Below, piece by piece: positions 1-7,869 of a DNA stretch of 64,000 nucleotides. The translations under genes and the position numbers were made by a program. Origin of the DNA: Saccharomonospora amisosensis (GTDB lineage Bacteria > Actinomycetota > Actinomycetes > Mycobacteriales > Pseudonocardiaceae); the NCBI RefSeq assembly GCF_011761185.1, contig NZ_JAAOYM010000003.1, positions 1 through 64,000 of the forward strand. Reading direction: 5' to 3'. The notes beneath the pieces are model-generated. The model searched no databases. It saw only the letters and a program-made list of their open reading frames with translations, and was not told the origin of the DNA. Position 1 is the first letter of the stretch; every line of letters begins with the position of its first letter.

Positions 1-219
1 TTGGTGGAACACCTCGGTCGGGTAATGACGCAAGTCAGGTAACGCGCGAACCACCTGCCAGGAGAACCGCGCGATGTCACCACCGGTCGTCACCGCCTCC
101 TTGATGGACTTGACGATACTGCCCGGGGAGACGATGACATCGGCCGGCTTCGGAGGACGGGCTCGTGAACGGCCGGCCTGCGTGCCGGTCTCTGTCGGTC
201 GTGGCATTCCGCTACTCAC
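1..219 (-). CDS. MlaE/YrbE-family ABC permease, second subunit (5' part only)
   Basis: The first 73 codons of a gene that runs off the left edge. It opens with GTG at 219 (an in-frame ATG lies at 207), 16 bases after the stop of the preceding YrbE permease. Residues about 30-70 (VIVSPGSIVKSIKEAV, then ARFSWQVVRALPDLRHYPTE) resemble the cytoplasmic start of YrbEB proteins. Actinobacterial mce operons usually encode two YrbE permeases side by side followed by Mce proteins, so position supports the call. The membrane core lies outside the window, so identification rests on the N-terminus and synteny. The GTG is preferred because a GAGGCGG-like ribosome site precedes it. Confidence 0.7.
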   Translation of the reverse strand, partial: MSSGMPRPTETGTQAGRSRARPPKPADVIVSPGSIVKSIKEAVTTGGDIARFSWQVVRALPDLRHYPTEVFHQ

Positions 220-235
220 AGGGTCCACCGCCTCA

Positions 236-1099
236 TCACTTGAAGACAATCATGTCCGGGTTCACACCGAGAATGATCGCGGTGAACACGGCATTGACGA
301 TCCAGATGGTCGCGAATGCGATGACGACCGCCTGGTTCACCGCCTTGCCGACACCGATGGGGCCGCTCCCCGGGTTCATCCCCTTGTAGCAGCAGACGAC
401 GCCTATGATCATGCCGAACAGCGACGTCTTGACCACGCTCGCCCAGATATCGGTCGTTGTCGCGTTGTCGAAAAAGCTCGCCACGAAGGCGCTCGGATTC
501 GCCTCGAGAATAGGGACGGCCGCGATGTATCCACCGACGACGCCGAATACCAACGCCACGATGTCCATCAATCCCGTGATGAGCGTCAGCGCGACAACTC
601 GAGGCACCACAAGCGTCCGGATCGGATCGACGCCGAGCACTTCCATGGCGTCGATCTCTTCCCGAATACGGCGCGCACCGAGGTCGGCGGTGATGGCGGT
701 GCCCATGACTCCGGCGATGATCATCGCGTTGATCCACGGCGCGAACTCGCGCACGCTCGCCATGATGAAGAACGAACCCAGACGCTCGGGAATGCCGAAC
801 AGATAGAAGATGTTGCCACCTTGGAGGCCAGGTGCGCCAAGTCCGAATGCGATCGTGGAAATGATCATCGGAATTGAGCACAACCTCAGCGTGAGGAACA
901 TCTGGTCCCGGACCTCGCCCCAGTAGCCCATCGGGTGGCGAATCGCCGAGTACAGAACGACACCGAGTAGCCGCACCATCTCGCCGGCCTGCTCGAACGG
1001 CTTCGCTACCGACGAACCGAGACCACCAAGTGTGCGCGTTTTGGCTTCGGGCTCGCGCGACGGCCGCCGCGATGACACCGAGATGTCGGTGGAAGTCAA
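236..1099 (-). CDS. MlaE/YrbE-family ABC transporter permease (YrbEA)
   Basis: A 287-residue integral membrane protein of the MlaE permease family, which with Mce proteins and an ATPase imports lipids or sterols across the actinobacterial envelope. After a 30-residue polar N-terminus it shows several hydrophobic segments and the family signature around residues 125-160 (GVMGTAITADLGARRI, then EEIDAMEVLGVDPI), the cytoplasmic loop that contacts the ATPase. Length is normal for the family. The start is TTG at 1099, chosen because AGGAG stands about six bases upstream; no ATG gives a full N-terminus. The second permease gene follows after 16 bases, so the two are very likely co-transcribed. The substrate cannot be told from sequence. 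Confidence 0.92.
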   Translation of the reverse strand: MTSTDISVSSRRPSREPEAKTRTLGGLGSSVAKPFEQAGEMVRLLGVVLYSAIRHPMGYWGEVRDQMFLTLRLCSIPMIISTIAFGLGAPGLQGGNIFYLFGIPERLGSFFIMASVREFAPWINAMIIAGVMGTAITADLGARRIREEIDAMEVLGVDPIRTLVVPRVVALTLITGLMDIVALVFGVVGGYIAAVPILEANPSAFVASFFDNATTTDIWASVVKTSLFGMIIGVVCCYKGMNPGSGPIGVGKAVNQAVVIAFATIWIVNAVFTAIILGVNPDMIVFK

Positions 1100-1240
1100 A
1101 GCCGCTCCTATGATTCAGACGTGTGCCGATGCTGACGACTTGGGCAGCAGACATGGCCGGAGCTGCCCGGCGGCGGGGGGCTTGCCAGGCCGTCAACCCG
1201 TACAGGATCGACGAACGCGAGGCTCACATGAGGTCGCCGA

Positions 1241-1678
1241 CTACCTTCGGCTGCCCTGCAGAAAGCCGACGGCAGCTCCGGTGATCAGCGAGGCCGCCAC
1301 CGTCAGAGCGATCTGCGCCGGATCACCGCCGGCGGGGCCGAGCAACACCAGCGGCAACATCAGTAAATAGCTGCTCATCGCGGCCACCGCGCCGTGCACG
1401 ATGGGAATGCGCGCCCTGCCGACGCGGCGCGCCGCCACCACGAAAGCAACCAATGCCACGAGTGGAAGCCACAGCTGAGACAATGCTGGAGTCCAAGCGG
1501 CGACGAGCGGATGCGTAAGACTTCCCAGCAGCAGGACGGTGAATCCCGTAGACGCGCCACGTACCGCGAGCGGCATGTCGATGACGTCCCCAGGCGCTCG
1601 CTGCCCGGCTCCTCCTTGACCGGAGCCGCTTCGGCGGGTCCGCTCCGCATGCTGGCGGCGAACCGACGTCACACCCAT
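1241..1678 (-). CDS. small four-helix membrane protein upstream of the yrbE pair
   Basis: Encodes 145 residues: an Arg-rich cytoplasmic N-terminus of about 40 residues, then four hydrophobic segments (about 45-65, 68-88, 95-117 and 125-142). The ATG at 1678 is favoured over upstream in-frame starts because AGAGAGG lies nine bases before it. I recognise no family. It is codirectional with the mce-type permeases and 140 bp upstream of them, so it may be the first gene of that operon or separately transcribed. Function unknown. Confidence 0.6.
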   Translation of the reverse strand: MGVTSVRRQHAERTRRSGSGQGGAGQRAPGDVIDMPLAVRGASTGFTVLLLGSLTHPLVAAWTPALSQLWLPLVALVAFVVAARRVGRARIPIVHGAVAAMSSYLLMLPLVLLGPAGGDPAQIALTVAASLITGAAVGFLQGSRR

Positions 1679-1847
1679 GTGATCAAACCTCTCTGTCGCG
1701 CGGCGCTGCGCAGTTCCCGTTCGACACCGCAGGCACGACCCGAACGCAGTGAGAGTATGCCGTGGATCACACGGCACGTGTGGGCCAACACTGGTCCGAA
1801 CGGGCCAACGAACAACACGAGTGAACCGCCCCGGCGTGTCCGGAGAG

Positions 1848-2158
1848 CTATGGGTTTAAGAGCTCAGCGGGTTGCTGGGCCCGGTCGTGAACGTAGTAGG
1901 CGGTTTCGAGTTCGACCGGTGGGATGTCGCCGCAGTACTCGTGGAGACGGCGGTGATTGAACCAGTCGACCCATTCGGCGGTGGCGAACTCGACCTGCTC
2001 GACCGTGCGCCACGGCTTACGGGCTTGATCAGCTCAGTATCGTAGAGGCCGTTGATCGTCTCAGCCAGGGCGTTGTCGTAGCTGTTGCCGACGGTGCCAA
2101 TCGAGGCGTCGACGCCGGCTGCGGTCAGACGTTCGGTGAAGGCCAGTGATGTGTACTG
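1848..2158 (-). pseudogene. IS3-family transposase OrfB, C-terminal remnant with frameshift
   Basis: Reads QYTSLAFTERLTAAGVDASI, then VGNSYDNALAETINGLYDTE, the end of an IS3 OrfB integrase core. At about 2030 the frame shifts; the continuation in another frame gives EFATAEWVDWFNHRRLHEYC and GDIPPVELETAYY before a stop at 1848. The catalytic N-terminal half is missing. At its upstream edge it abuts an IS30 remnant (2166), so it was cut by rearrangement among neighbouring insertion sequences. Not functional. Confidence 0.85.
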
Positions 2159-2366
2159 CCTGGGTTCAACCGGTGGTTGCAACACCGGGTTGTTGGAGCG
2201 AGCGTAGTTGTTCGTCGAAGATTTCGGCGGGGGTCTTCCAGTCGAGGCTCTTGCGGGGCCGGTTGTTGAGCGCGAGAGCGACGGCTTCGAGGTTCTCGGC
2301 GGATCATCGCGAGAGGTCCGTGCCTTTCGGGAAGTACTGGCGCAGCAGGCCGTTGATGCTTCTATG

Positions 2367-3425
2367 TCAAGCGGCGTGGTCGTGGCGGGTGATGTGGTGT
2401 TGCCAGGAGGCTTGATCGGTGGTCATGGCCCGGTGGATGACGTCGATGAGGTGACGTTGGAGGATGCGTCGGGCGCCGCGGCTGCCCTTGGTGGGTTCGT
2501 GGCGGGCCAGTAACGCCTGCGCGGCGGGATAGCGCCGTTTCTGCACGATGGCTGCGGTGTAGAGGACGCTGTTCAGGCGGCGGTTGCCGCCCCGATGCAG
2601 GCGGTGGCGTTCTTTGTCGGCGGAGTAGACAGGGATCGGTGCGCAGCCGGTGTAGCGGGCAAGTTTGGCAGAGCTGGAAAAGCGGGTGATGTCACCGATT
2701 TCAGCGATCAAAATCGCTGCGGAGATGTGGCTGATCCCGGTGATTTCCAGCAGTGTGGGGGCCAGCGGGGTCACGAGCTCCCTGATGGCGTCGTCGAGCT
2801 GGCGGACACGTCGGTTGAGCTCAGCAATCTCCATGCTCATCTCGGTGAGCGCCTGGCGGACGTGCGCGCCCAGCGAGGCCGCGTCCAGCAATGCGGTCAC
2901 CGCGTCCATGCCCTTGGGACGGGCGAGATCGCCCGGAGTGTGGTCGAGCCAGACATGCAGTTGCGCCTTGAGCTGATTGATCATCATGGTGCGCCGCTTG
3001 ATGAGATCCGCGCGATAGTCGACCAGGACACGCAGCTCACGCACTCGCTCGTCGATGCGGTGCCGGTCAAGGCCGGGAGTAGCGAGGGCGGCGTGAGCGG
3101 CTGCGGCGGCGTCGACCGGGTCAGACTTGGTGCCGGTGGCGGCGTGCAGCTTGCGGTGGGCCGCGGTCAACCGGGCCGGAACCCAGACCACCTCCTGGCT
3201 GGCGAGCAACAGACCGTCAGCCAGGCGGCGGGCGAACCCACGGCCGTCCTCGATCGCCCAGGTTACGGGCATGTCACCCGCGATCGACCGAACCCAGGTG
3301 AGCAGCACAGTGATCATGAACGCGTCGTTCTTCACGGTCAGCGGCTTGCCGAGCCGCCTGCCCTGAGCGTTGACGGCCACCGCGACGTGGACGTGCTTGT
3401 GCGGGTCGATCCCTACTGTCACCAT
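2367..3425 (-). CDS. IS110-family transposase (DEDD serine-type recombinase)
   Basis: A 352-residue protein of normal length. The N-terminal RuvC-like DEDD domain begins MVTVGIDPHKHVHVAVAV, where the Asp of GIDPHK is the first acidic residue; later acidic positions include WAIEDG (about 58) and TKSDPVDA (about 100). The C-terminal Tnp domain carries ITGISHISAAILIAEIGDI (about 230-248) and the serine region around YTGCAPIPVYSADK and RGGNRRLNSVLY. The start ATG at 3425 is preceded by a purine-rich AGGAGAGGAC. In characterised IS110 elements this enzyme works with an RNA made from the element's non-coding end. Confidence 0.93.
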   Translation of the reverse strand: MVTVGIDPHKHVHVAVAVNAQGRRLGKPLTVKNDAFMITVLLTWVRSIAGDMPVTWAIEDGRGFARRLADGLLLASQEVVWVPARLTAAHRKLHAATGTKSDPVDAAAAAHAALATPGLDRHRIDERVRELRVLVDYRADLIKRRTMMINQLKAQLHVWLDHTPGDLARPKGMDAVTALLDAASLGAHVRQALTEMSMEIAELNRRVRQLDDAIRELVTPLAPTLLEITGISHISAAILIAEIGDITRFSSSAKLARYTGCAPIPVYSADKERHRLHRGGNRRLNSVLYTAAIVQKRRYPAAQALLARHEPTKGSRGARRILQRHLIDVIHRAMTTDQASWQHHITRHDHAA

Positions 3426-3439
3426 CGAAATGTCCTCTC

Positions 3440-3640
3440 CTCCGCTGCCGTGGATGACGGGGCAGAGGCAAGAGCCCTGGCCAGGGGACAGACCTATTGC
3501 GAGTTGACGGCTCAGCAGGCTTCTATCAAGTCACCCCGGTCAGGGCTCTCGCCCTGTGGACCACCGTGGACACATCAACGGAAAGCCTTGCGGCACGTGT
3601 TCTCCGAGTCACCCAGCGGCCCGACCGGAGCGTCTCCCGT
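3440..3640 (-). ncRNA. predicted bridge RNA of the IS110 element
   Basis: This lies in the 250-bp leader, on the recombinase strand. Reading 5' to 3' on the minus strand there are four short segments. GAGAACAC (3604-3597) is identical to the left target flank at 3684-3677. CCGTTG (3581-3576) is complementary to CAACGG across the right target junction. ATAGAAGC (3526-3519) is identical to the element's 3' end at 2365-2358. CAATAG (3499-3494) is complementary to CTATTG across the circular donor junction. The order left target, right target, left donor, right donor is that known for the IS621 bridge RNA. Both right guides reach one base past the junction. Boundaries are approximate; expression is inferred. 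Confidence 0.7.
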
Positions 3641-4004
3641 CGAAGAAGCCCGGCCTTGATCACCCTGCACCAATAGGTGTTCTCGTTCGTACCGCGTTGC
3701 CACGGCGAGTGAGGGTCGGCGAAGAACACCTTCGTGCCCGTGTCGAGCGCGACCTGAGCGTGGCCAGAGAGCTCTTTGCCACGGTCCCAGGTGAGCGTCT
3801 TGCGGAGTTGCTCGGGAAGCTTGGTCATTGATGCCGTCAGTGCGGCGTTCATCGCGGCCGCGCCGTATCCACCAAGTGCCGGGCCGTTCTTGACCTGTGG
3901 TGTCTCGCCATAGCCTTCCAGGCGCGGCAGATGCACCAGCAGGGTCGAACGACTCTTGCGTTCGACGATCGTGCCGATCGCTGACCGGCCGGTGCCGATG
4001 ATGA

Positions 4005-4090
4005 GTCGGGTAGGACCGGCGGGTTCCCCGCCGGTCCCCTGAGAACTGCCCGTGCGGCTTTCACCGCAGGCAGCTCAAGCAAGCTGCGAG
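4005..4090 (-). mobile_element. 3'-terminal fragment of a group II intron (domains V and VI)
   Basis: On the minus strand, positions 4076-4043 give a 34-nt domain V hairpin: GAGCTGCC pairs with GGGCAGTTC around a GTGAAAGC-containing tip, with the catalytic AGC at its start. A GC-rich domain VI hairpin follows and the sequence ends CCTACCCGAC at 4005. The last ten bases are identical to the 3' end of the full intron at 18687. The junction falls inside the IS30 transposase, directly before the codons for IIGTGRSA. Everything upstream of domain V is gone, so it cannot splice. Confidence 0.8.
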
Positions 4091-4228
4091 GGCGGTTCCG
4101 GTCGTGGTGGCGGGCTGCTGCGTTGGCGGGCGCGGAGCGATCGCCTGCAGCTACGGAGGTTGAACTGTCAGGGTTTGATCCGGCGTGTCGGGCTGACGAC
4201 GGCTGATGACTGCGGTATCTGGTTTCGG

Positions 4229-4375
4229 GTGCGTTATCCCGATGGTGGTGGGCTGATGGCTGAGGGTCGTGCCCGGCGTGAGGCGGTTCGGTTGCAGGCG
4301 GCGGAGTTGTTCGCCTAGGACGTGCCGGTGCCGGAGGTCGCCAAGAGATTACGGGTATCGCACAACGCTCTGTGA
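4229..4375 (+). pseudogene. IS630-family transposase, N-terminal helix-turn-helix remnant
   Basis: Reads VRYPDGGGLMAEGRARREAV, then RLQAAELFA, a TAG at 4316, then DVPVPEVAKRLRVSHNAL before a TGA at 4373. This is the start of the winged-helix DNA-binding region of IS630-like transposases, broken by a nonsense codon and truncated. No catalytic part follows. The assignment rests on family resemblance only. Confidence 0.55.
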
Positions 4376-5246
4376 GCCGTTTTCATCCTGGTCTGGATGC
4401 GTTGGCAGGCAAGGACTCTCGCTGATCACGAGTTGATGATCTTCGGCGTGTCGGCGCCGTGATGTGGTAAAGCCCCTGGTAGCAGGACTTTCGACCAAAA
4501 TCGTTCTGCTGAACCAGGGGCTTCAGGTGTTGTTCTACCGTGCTGCGCTGCCGTTGTCACGTCAGACCCTGACCTTCGTGTCCGGGCTGATCCGCACGTA
4601 CCGCCGCGAGATCGGCTCGCCGTGGCGGTTGCTCAACACAGCCGAGCAGGCGTTGCTGGTGTTGGTCCACCTGCGCAAGGGCGAGCCGTTCGCCGAGGTC
4701 GGCGCCGGGTTCGGGGTGTCGACCACGACGTGCTGGCGGTATGTGAACGAGACCGTCGAACTGCTCACCGCGCGGGCGCCGAAGCTGCGTGCGGCGCTGC
4801 GGGAGGCCAAGCGTGCAGGCCATGCCTATGTGGTCATCGACGGCACGCTGATCCCGATCGACCGGGTCGCCGCCGACCGGCCCTTCTACTCGGGCAAACA
4901 CCGCAAGCACGGGGTGAACGTGCAGGTCATCGCCTCACCGGACGGCGCCATCCTGTGAGTGTCCGGTGACCTGCCCGGCGCCACGCATGACACCGCGGCC
5001 GCCCGGATCTGGAACATTCTCGCCGCCCTGCGCGACGCCGGGCTGATCGCGTTGGGCGACAAGGGTTACCACGGCTACGACCCGACCGGAGAACACGTGA
5101 TCACGCCGTACAAGGGCCGCAACAAGCCCGAATCGCAAACCGACGCCAACCGGGCCCACGCCCGGCTCCGCGGCCCCGGTGAACGCGCCAATGTCGCGCG
5201 TCAGACTTTGTGGCTCAGGGGTTATGTAGGTTCCTGAGCAGGAGGT

Positions 5247-5570
5247 ATGAGGATGAGCCGTCCCCCGGTGTTCCCGGCTGAGGACAAGATCCGGATCGTG
5301 CTGAGCGTGTTGTCTGGTGAGTTGACGATCGCTGAGGCCGCTCGGCAGAACAGGGTTTCCGAGCAGTCGGTGTCGCGGTGGAAGGCCCAGTTCTTGGAGG
5401 GTGGCCGGGCGGGGGTGGCTGCGGGTGGCAAGCCGGGGCCCTCCGGTCGCGAGGAGCAGTTGCAGGCGCAGATCGATGAGCTGACCCAAGCGTTGGGTGA
5501 GGCGCATGTCGAGTTGCGGGTGTGGAAGCGCTCGGCGGAGCGGCTGGCCCCTTCGAGGACCTCGAGGTGA
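5247..5570 (+). CDS. IS3-family transposase OrfA
   Basis: A 107-residue protein with a helix-turn-helix (residues about 20-50, SGELTIAEAARQNRVSEQSV) followed by a leucine-rich coiled region (REEQLQAQIDELTQALGEAH). That is the normal OrfA architecture: DNA recognition plus multimerisation. AGGAGG precedes the ATG at 5247. OrfB overlaps its end by a GTGA. Confidence 0.85.
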   Translation: MRMSRPPVFPAEDKIRIVLSVLSGELTIAEAARQNRVSEQSVSRWKAQFLEGGRAGVAAGGKPGPSGREEQLQAQIDELTQALGEAHVELRVWKRSAERLAPSRTSR

Positions 5571-6495
5571 TTCGCCAAGACGCGGCGATGCCGGTCTCGA
5601 GGTTCACCGCCCTGTTCGGCATCCCGCGCCGTACCTATACCCGCTGGATCGCCAGAGCCCGGGTCGGTCGTGCGTCGAAGGGTCCGTGGCCGGCGCCGGC
5701 GGTCGAGCGCGTGGAGCCGCTCGTGGAGAAATACGCCCAGGCGTGGCCGGCGTGGGGCCACCGCAAGATCCACGCTCTGATGCGAGCGGACGGCCATGAG
5801 GTGTCGGTATCCACTGTGGAGCGGGCGATGCGGCGGCGGAACCTGTTACAGCCCAAGGAATACCAGGCCGAATGCAGGGAGCTGTCCAAGGCCCGCAAGG
5901 CCGCGTTCGCCGACCCGCCAACCGGCCCGAACCAGGTGTGGCAGCTGGACTTCTCGGAGTTCGAGACGACCCGTGGCGGGATCTGGCGGATTGCCGGGTG
6001 CGCGCGGACTACTTCTCCAAGTACGAGTTCGGCTGGCATCTCGCGACGACCTGCAACGCAGGCGATGCCGAGCTCGCCGTGCGGGTCGCGATCGCCGAGG
6101 CCGAGCGGCTGGCCGGCGGCACACCGCTGGCCGAGCAGCTCACCGACCGTGTCACCGGCAGGATCAGAAGGATCAAGCTGGTCACCGACAACGGCGGGGC
6201 GTTCAAAGGCAGCAGATTCGCCGCGTTCATCGCCTCCCGGCCCGAGTTGCTGCACATCCGCACCCGGCGGCGCTCACCCGGCCAGAACGGGGTGCGTGAG
6301 CGGGCGTTCGGATCGCTGAAGTACGAGCACCTCTACCGGCTGGAGATCAGCGACGGTCCGAGTCTCGCGGTCGAGGCCGAGGCCTACCGGCAGGTCTTCA
6401 ACCACATCCGGCCGCACGAGGCACTGGACTTCGCGCGGCCTGTAGAGATCCACCAGCAAGATCAACAGGCACAACTTTCAAACACAGAAAACTGA
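5567..6495 (+). pseudogene. IS3-family transposase OrfB, frameshifted
   Basis: The integrase-core transposase starts with GTG at 5567 (VIRQDAAMPVSRF), overlapping the OrfA stop. It includes WPAWGHRKIHALMRADGH and NQVWQLDFSEFETTRGGIW (first catalytic Asp). The frame is lost near 5995, where an extra base follows the codons for RIAG. The remainder in the next frame carries DYFSKYEFGWHLATTCNA, IKLVTDNGGAF (second Asp) and GQNGVRERAFGSLKYEHLYR (Glu). All catalytic residues exist but in two frames. The site does not resemble the usual OrfA/OrfB slip point, so it reads as mutation. Confidence 0.85.
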
Positions 6496-6643
6496 GCCAG
6501 AAACTTGACGCGAGACACCAACGCCCAGCTCAAGACCTAGCGCATCCTACGCAAACTCCGCAACTGCCCACGCCGCGCCGGCCGCCTGACCAAAGCCATC
6601 CACGTCCTACAGAACTACGAACTCGCGAACGGATGAAAAAGGC

Positions 6644-7105
6644 TCACTCCTCATCCATCCAGGCTTGATCGTCTCCATCAAACCTGGTATGGAACAGCCG
6701 GTCCTGCTGCATGCGACGCGTGCCCGTACCCAGTCCGAGGATCAGTCGACCGCCGCAGGGCATGTCCAGGTCCCGCGTCTCGGTGGCCAGCACCAGCGGG
6801 CTGCGCCCGAACGCGTAGGCGGCCCCTGTGCCCAGGGTGATCGACCCGGTCACCGCCGCCACCGCGACCACGGCCGAGCGGTTGTAGAACTGCGCCGCCC
6901 ACGCCCACTCAAACCCCACTCGTTCGGCGTCCGCAGCCATTGCCGCCACTTCGTGCACATCCCGGCCGGTGCACACCAGAGAAAGTCCCGTTCCGAATCC
7001 CGGGATGTCTGCAGGCCCAGCCACGGACGAGCGGTCAGCTGCCATGAACCGCACGACGTGGCCAAAGCCATCCGCGGCCAGCTGCCCATCCTTCGACTGT
7101 CGCAC
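6644..7105 (-). pseudogene. LLM-class flavin-dependent oxidoreductase, 3'-truncated
   Basis: About 153 codons of a luciferase-like monooxygenase: GTGLSLVCTGRDVHEVAAMA, ERVGFEWAWAAQFYNRSAVV, GSITLGTGAAYAFGRSPLVL, then RLILGLGTGTRRMQQD. The family is usually 300-350 residues; here the reading breaks into unrelated codons (FHTRFDGDDQAWMDEE) beside the IS5 remnant. Start GTG 7105 has GGAGGTG six bases upstream; ATG 7111 is the alternative. It is divergent from the TetR gene and was probably under its control. Confidence 0.7.
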
Positions 7106-7161
7106 CGGCATCACCTCCACCGCCCTCCAACTTCTGACATAGATCACAGTCCAAATGATTC

Positions 7162-7179
7162 TGACTGGAGGGTATGTCA
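7162..7179. promoter_or_regulatory. candidate TetR operator in the divergent promoter
   Basis: TGAC and GTCA arms flank ten bases (TGACTGGAGGGTATGTCA) between the divergent oxidoreductase and TetR genes. On the minus strand the right arm is part of a TTGACA that could serve as the -35 of the oxidoreductase promoter, so a bound repressor would block it. Arms are only four bases, so the call is tentative. Confidence 0.35.
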
Positions 7180-7189
7180 AGATGGGGCT

Positions 7190-7825
7190 ATGTCGGTGCC
7201 GAAGCGAAGCTATCGGGGGATCAGTGCCCAGCAGCGTCGCGACGATCGACGCCAGCAGTTGTTGGAGGCCGGGTTGGATCTGCTGGGCAGCCAGGAGTGG
7301 CGGCAGACCACGATGACGGCCGTCTGTCCGCGGGCTGGTCTGACCGAGCGTTACTTCTACGAGAGCTTCTCCGACCGTGATGCGCTGTTGCCGGCGGTGC
7401 TGGATCGGATCGTGTCTCAGATCCGTGATGTTGGACTGCACGCTTTGGCGACCACCGATGGTGATCCCTACACGAAAGCCACAGCGGCGATTAGCGCGTT
7501 CGTCGACCTGCTCACGAATGATCCGCGTATCGGCCGCGTGGCCATGCTGGAATCCGCTGCCGCCGACCCGTTGCATGCCCGGCGGCACGAACTGCTGCGG
7601 GAGTTCGCCCAGCTGATCGCCACGCATGCCCATGCCTTGCACGGCGCCGACGCACTCTCGCCACCGCACGACCAGATCGCCGGTCTGTTGCTCACCAGTG
7701 GCCTCGCCGAACTGCTCATGGCCTGGCTGGCCGGGGAGTTGTCGGTCAGTCGCCAGGACATCATCGAGGTCGCCGCCACCCAGTTCGCCGCCGCCACCCG
7801 GCGAAACCCAACCTCAATCCGGTGA
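7190..7825 (+). CDS. TetR-family transcriptional regulator
   Basis: A 211-residue regulator. The N-terminal TetR helix-turn-helix spans residues about 15-60 (RRQQLLEAGLDLLGSQEWRQ, then MTAVCPRAGLTERYFYESFS), followed by a mostly helical ligand-binding domain. The ATG at 7190 directly precedes SVPKRSYRG. It is followed at 45 bp by a thioesterase and then an acyl-CoA dehydrogenase on the same strand, so it probably represses this fatty-acyl or related catabolic cluster in response to an acyl-CoA-like ligand (inference). Confidence 0.88.
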   Translation: MSVPKRSYRGISAQQRRDDRRQQLLEAGLDLLGSQEWRQTTMTAVCPRAGLTERYFYESFSDRDALLPAVLDRIVSQIRDVGLHALATTDGDPYTKATAAISAFVDLLTNDPRIGRVAMLESAAADPLHARRHELLREFAQLIATHAHALHGADALSPPHDQIAGLLLTSGLAELLMAWLAGELSVSRQDIIEVAATQFAAATRRNPTSIR

Positions 7826-7869
7826 CACGACCGCCTTGCTGACCTCTAGTTTGGGAGGATCGACACGCG

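Larger units (their letters stand above)
2355..3675 (-). mobile_element. complete IS110-family insertion sequence
   Basis: A 1321-bp element whose ends are fixed by the interrupted IS30 gene: left flank ends GCCGTT at 2354, right flank begins GGTGTT at 3676. One G can be assigned to either end. There is no target duplication and no terminal inverted repeat, as is typical for IS110. It contains one recombinase gene (2367-3425), only 12 bp after its stop, and a 250-bp non-coding leader (3426-3675). The long leader and short 3' end match the IS110 subgroup rather than IS1111, whose non-coding end lies downstream. The element appears intact. Confidence 0.9.
2166..4004 (-). pseudogene. IS30-family transposase remnant, split by an IS110 element
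   Basis: Two blocks of one IS30-family transposase lie at 2166-2354 and 3676-4004. The upstream block encodes LIIGTGRSAIGTIVERKSRS, further DDE-core sequence, and ends DPHSPWQRGTNENT; the downstream block begins NGLLRQYFPKGTDLS and ends with the usual NNRPRKSLDWKTPAEIFDEQ tail. Removing 2355-3675 rejoins them in frame as GTNENT-NGLLRQYF. The gene was already damaged: a TGA at 2304-2306 replaces the Trp expected after TDLSR. The N-terminal third is missing because a group II intron fragment (3' end at 4005) sits just after the conserved HWEGDL position. Confidence 0.88.
5192..6517 (+). mobile_element. IS3-family insertion sequence inserted in the IS5 transposase
   Basis: A 1326-bp element with about 25-bp imperfect inverted repeats: the left end begins TGTCGCGCGTCA and ends TGGCTCA, and the right end reads the same in inverse with a few mismatches. 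A 4-bp duplication CCAA flanks it (5188-5191 and 6518-6521). It holds overlapping OrfA and OrfB. OrfB is frameshifted, so this copy is probably not autonomous. Confidence 0.88.
4528..6636 (+). pseudogene. IS5-family (DDE_Tnp_4-like) transposase, split by an IS3 element
   Basis: The N-terminal part (LFYRAALPLSRQTLTFVSGL onward) carries a helix-turn-helix (AEVGAGFGVSTTTCWRYVNE) and the DDE start (AYVVIDGTLIPIDRV). A TGA at 4956-4958 replaces the expected Trp codon after SPDGAIL; the frame then continues through GDLPGATHDT, IALGDKGYHG and VITPYKGRNKP. It is cut at 5191 by an IS3 insertion and resumes at 6518 with NAQLKT, another stop, and RILRKLRNCPRRAGRLTKAI to a TGA at 6634. Two nonsense codons plus the insertion make it inactive. 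Confidence 0.85.

Noticed and set aside
216-1196. 326-codon minus-strand frame overlapping the YrbE permease
   Set aside because: Composition is Arg/His-rich out-of-frame translation; the permease in the neighbouring frame has all family motifs.
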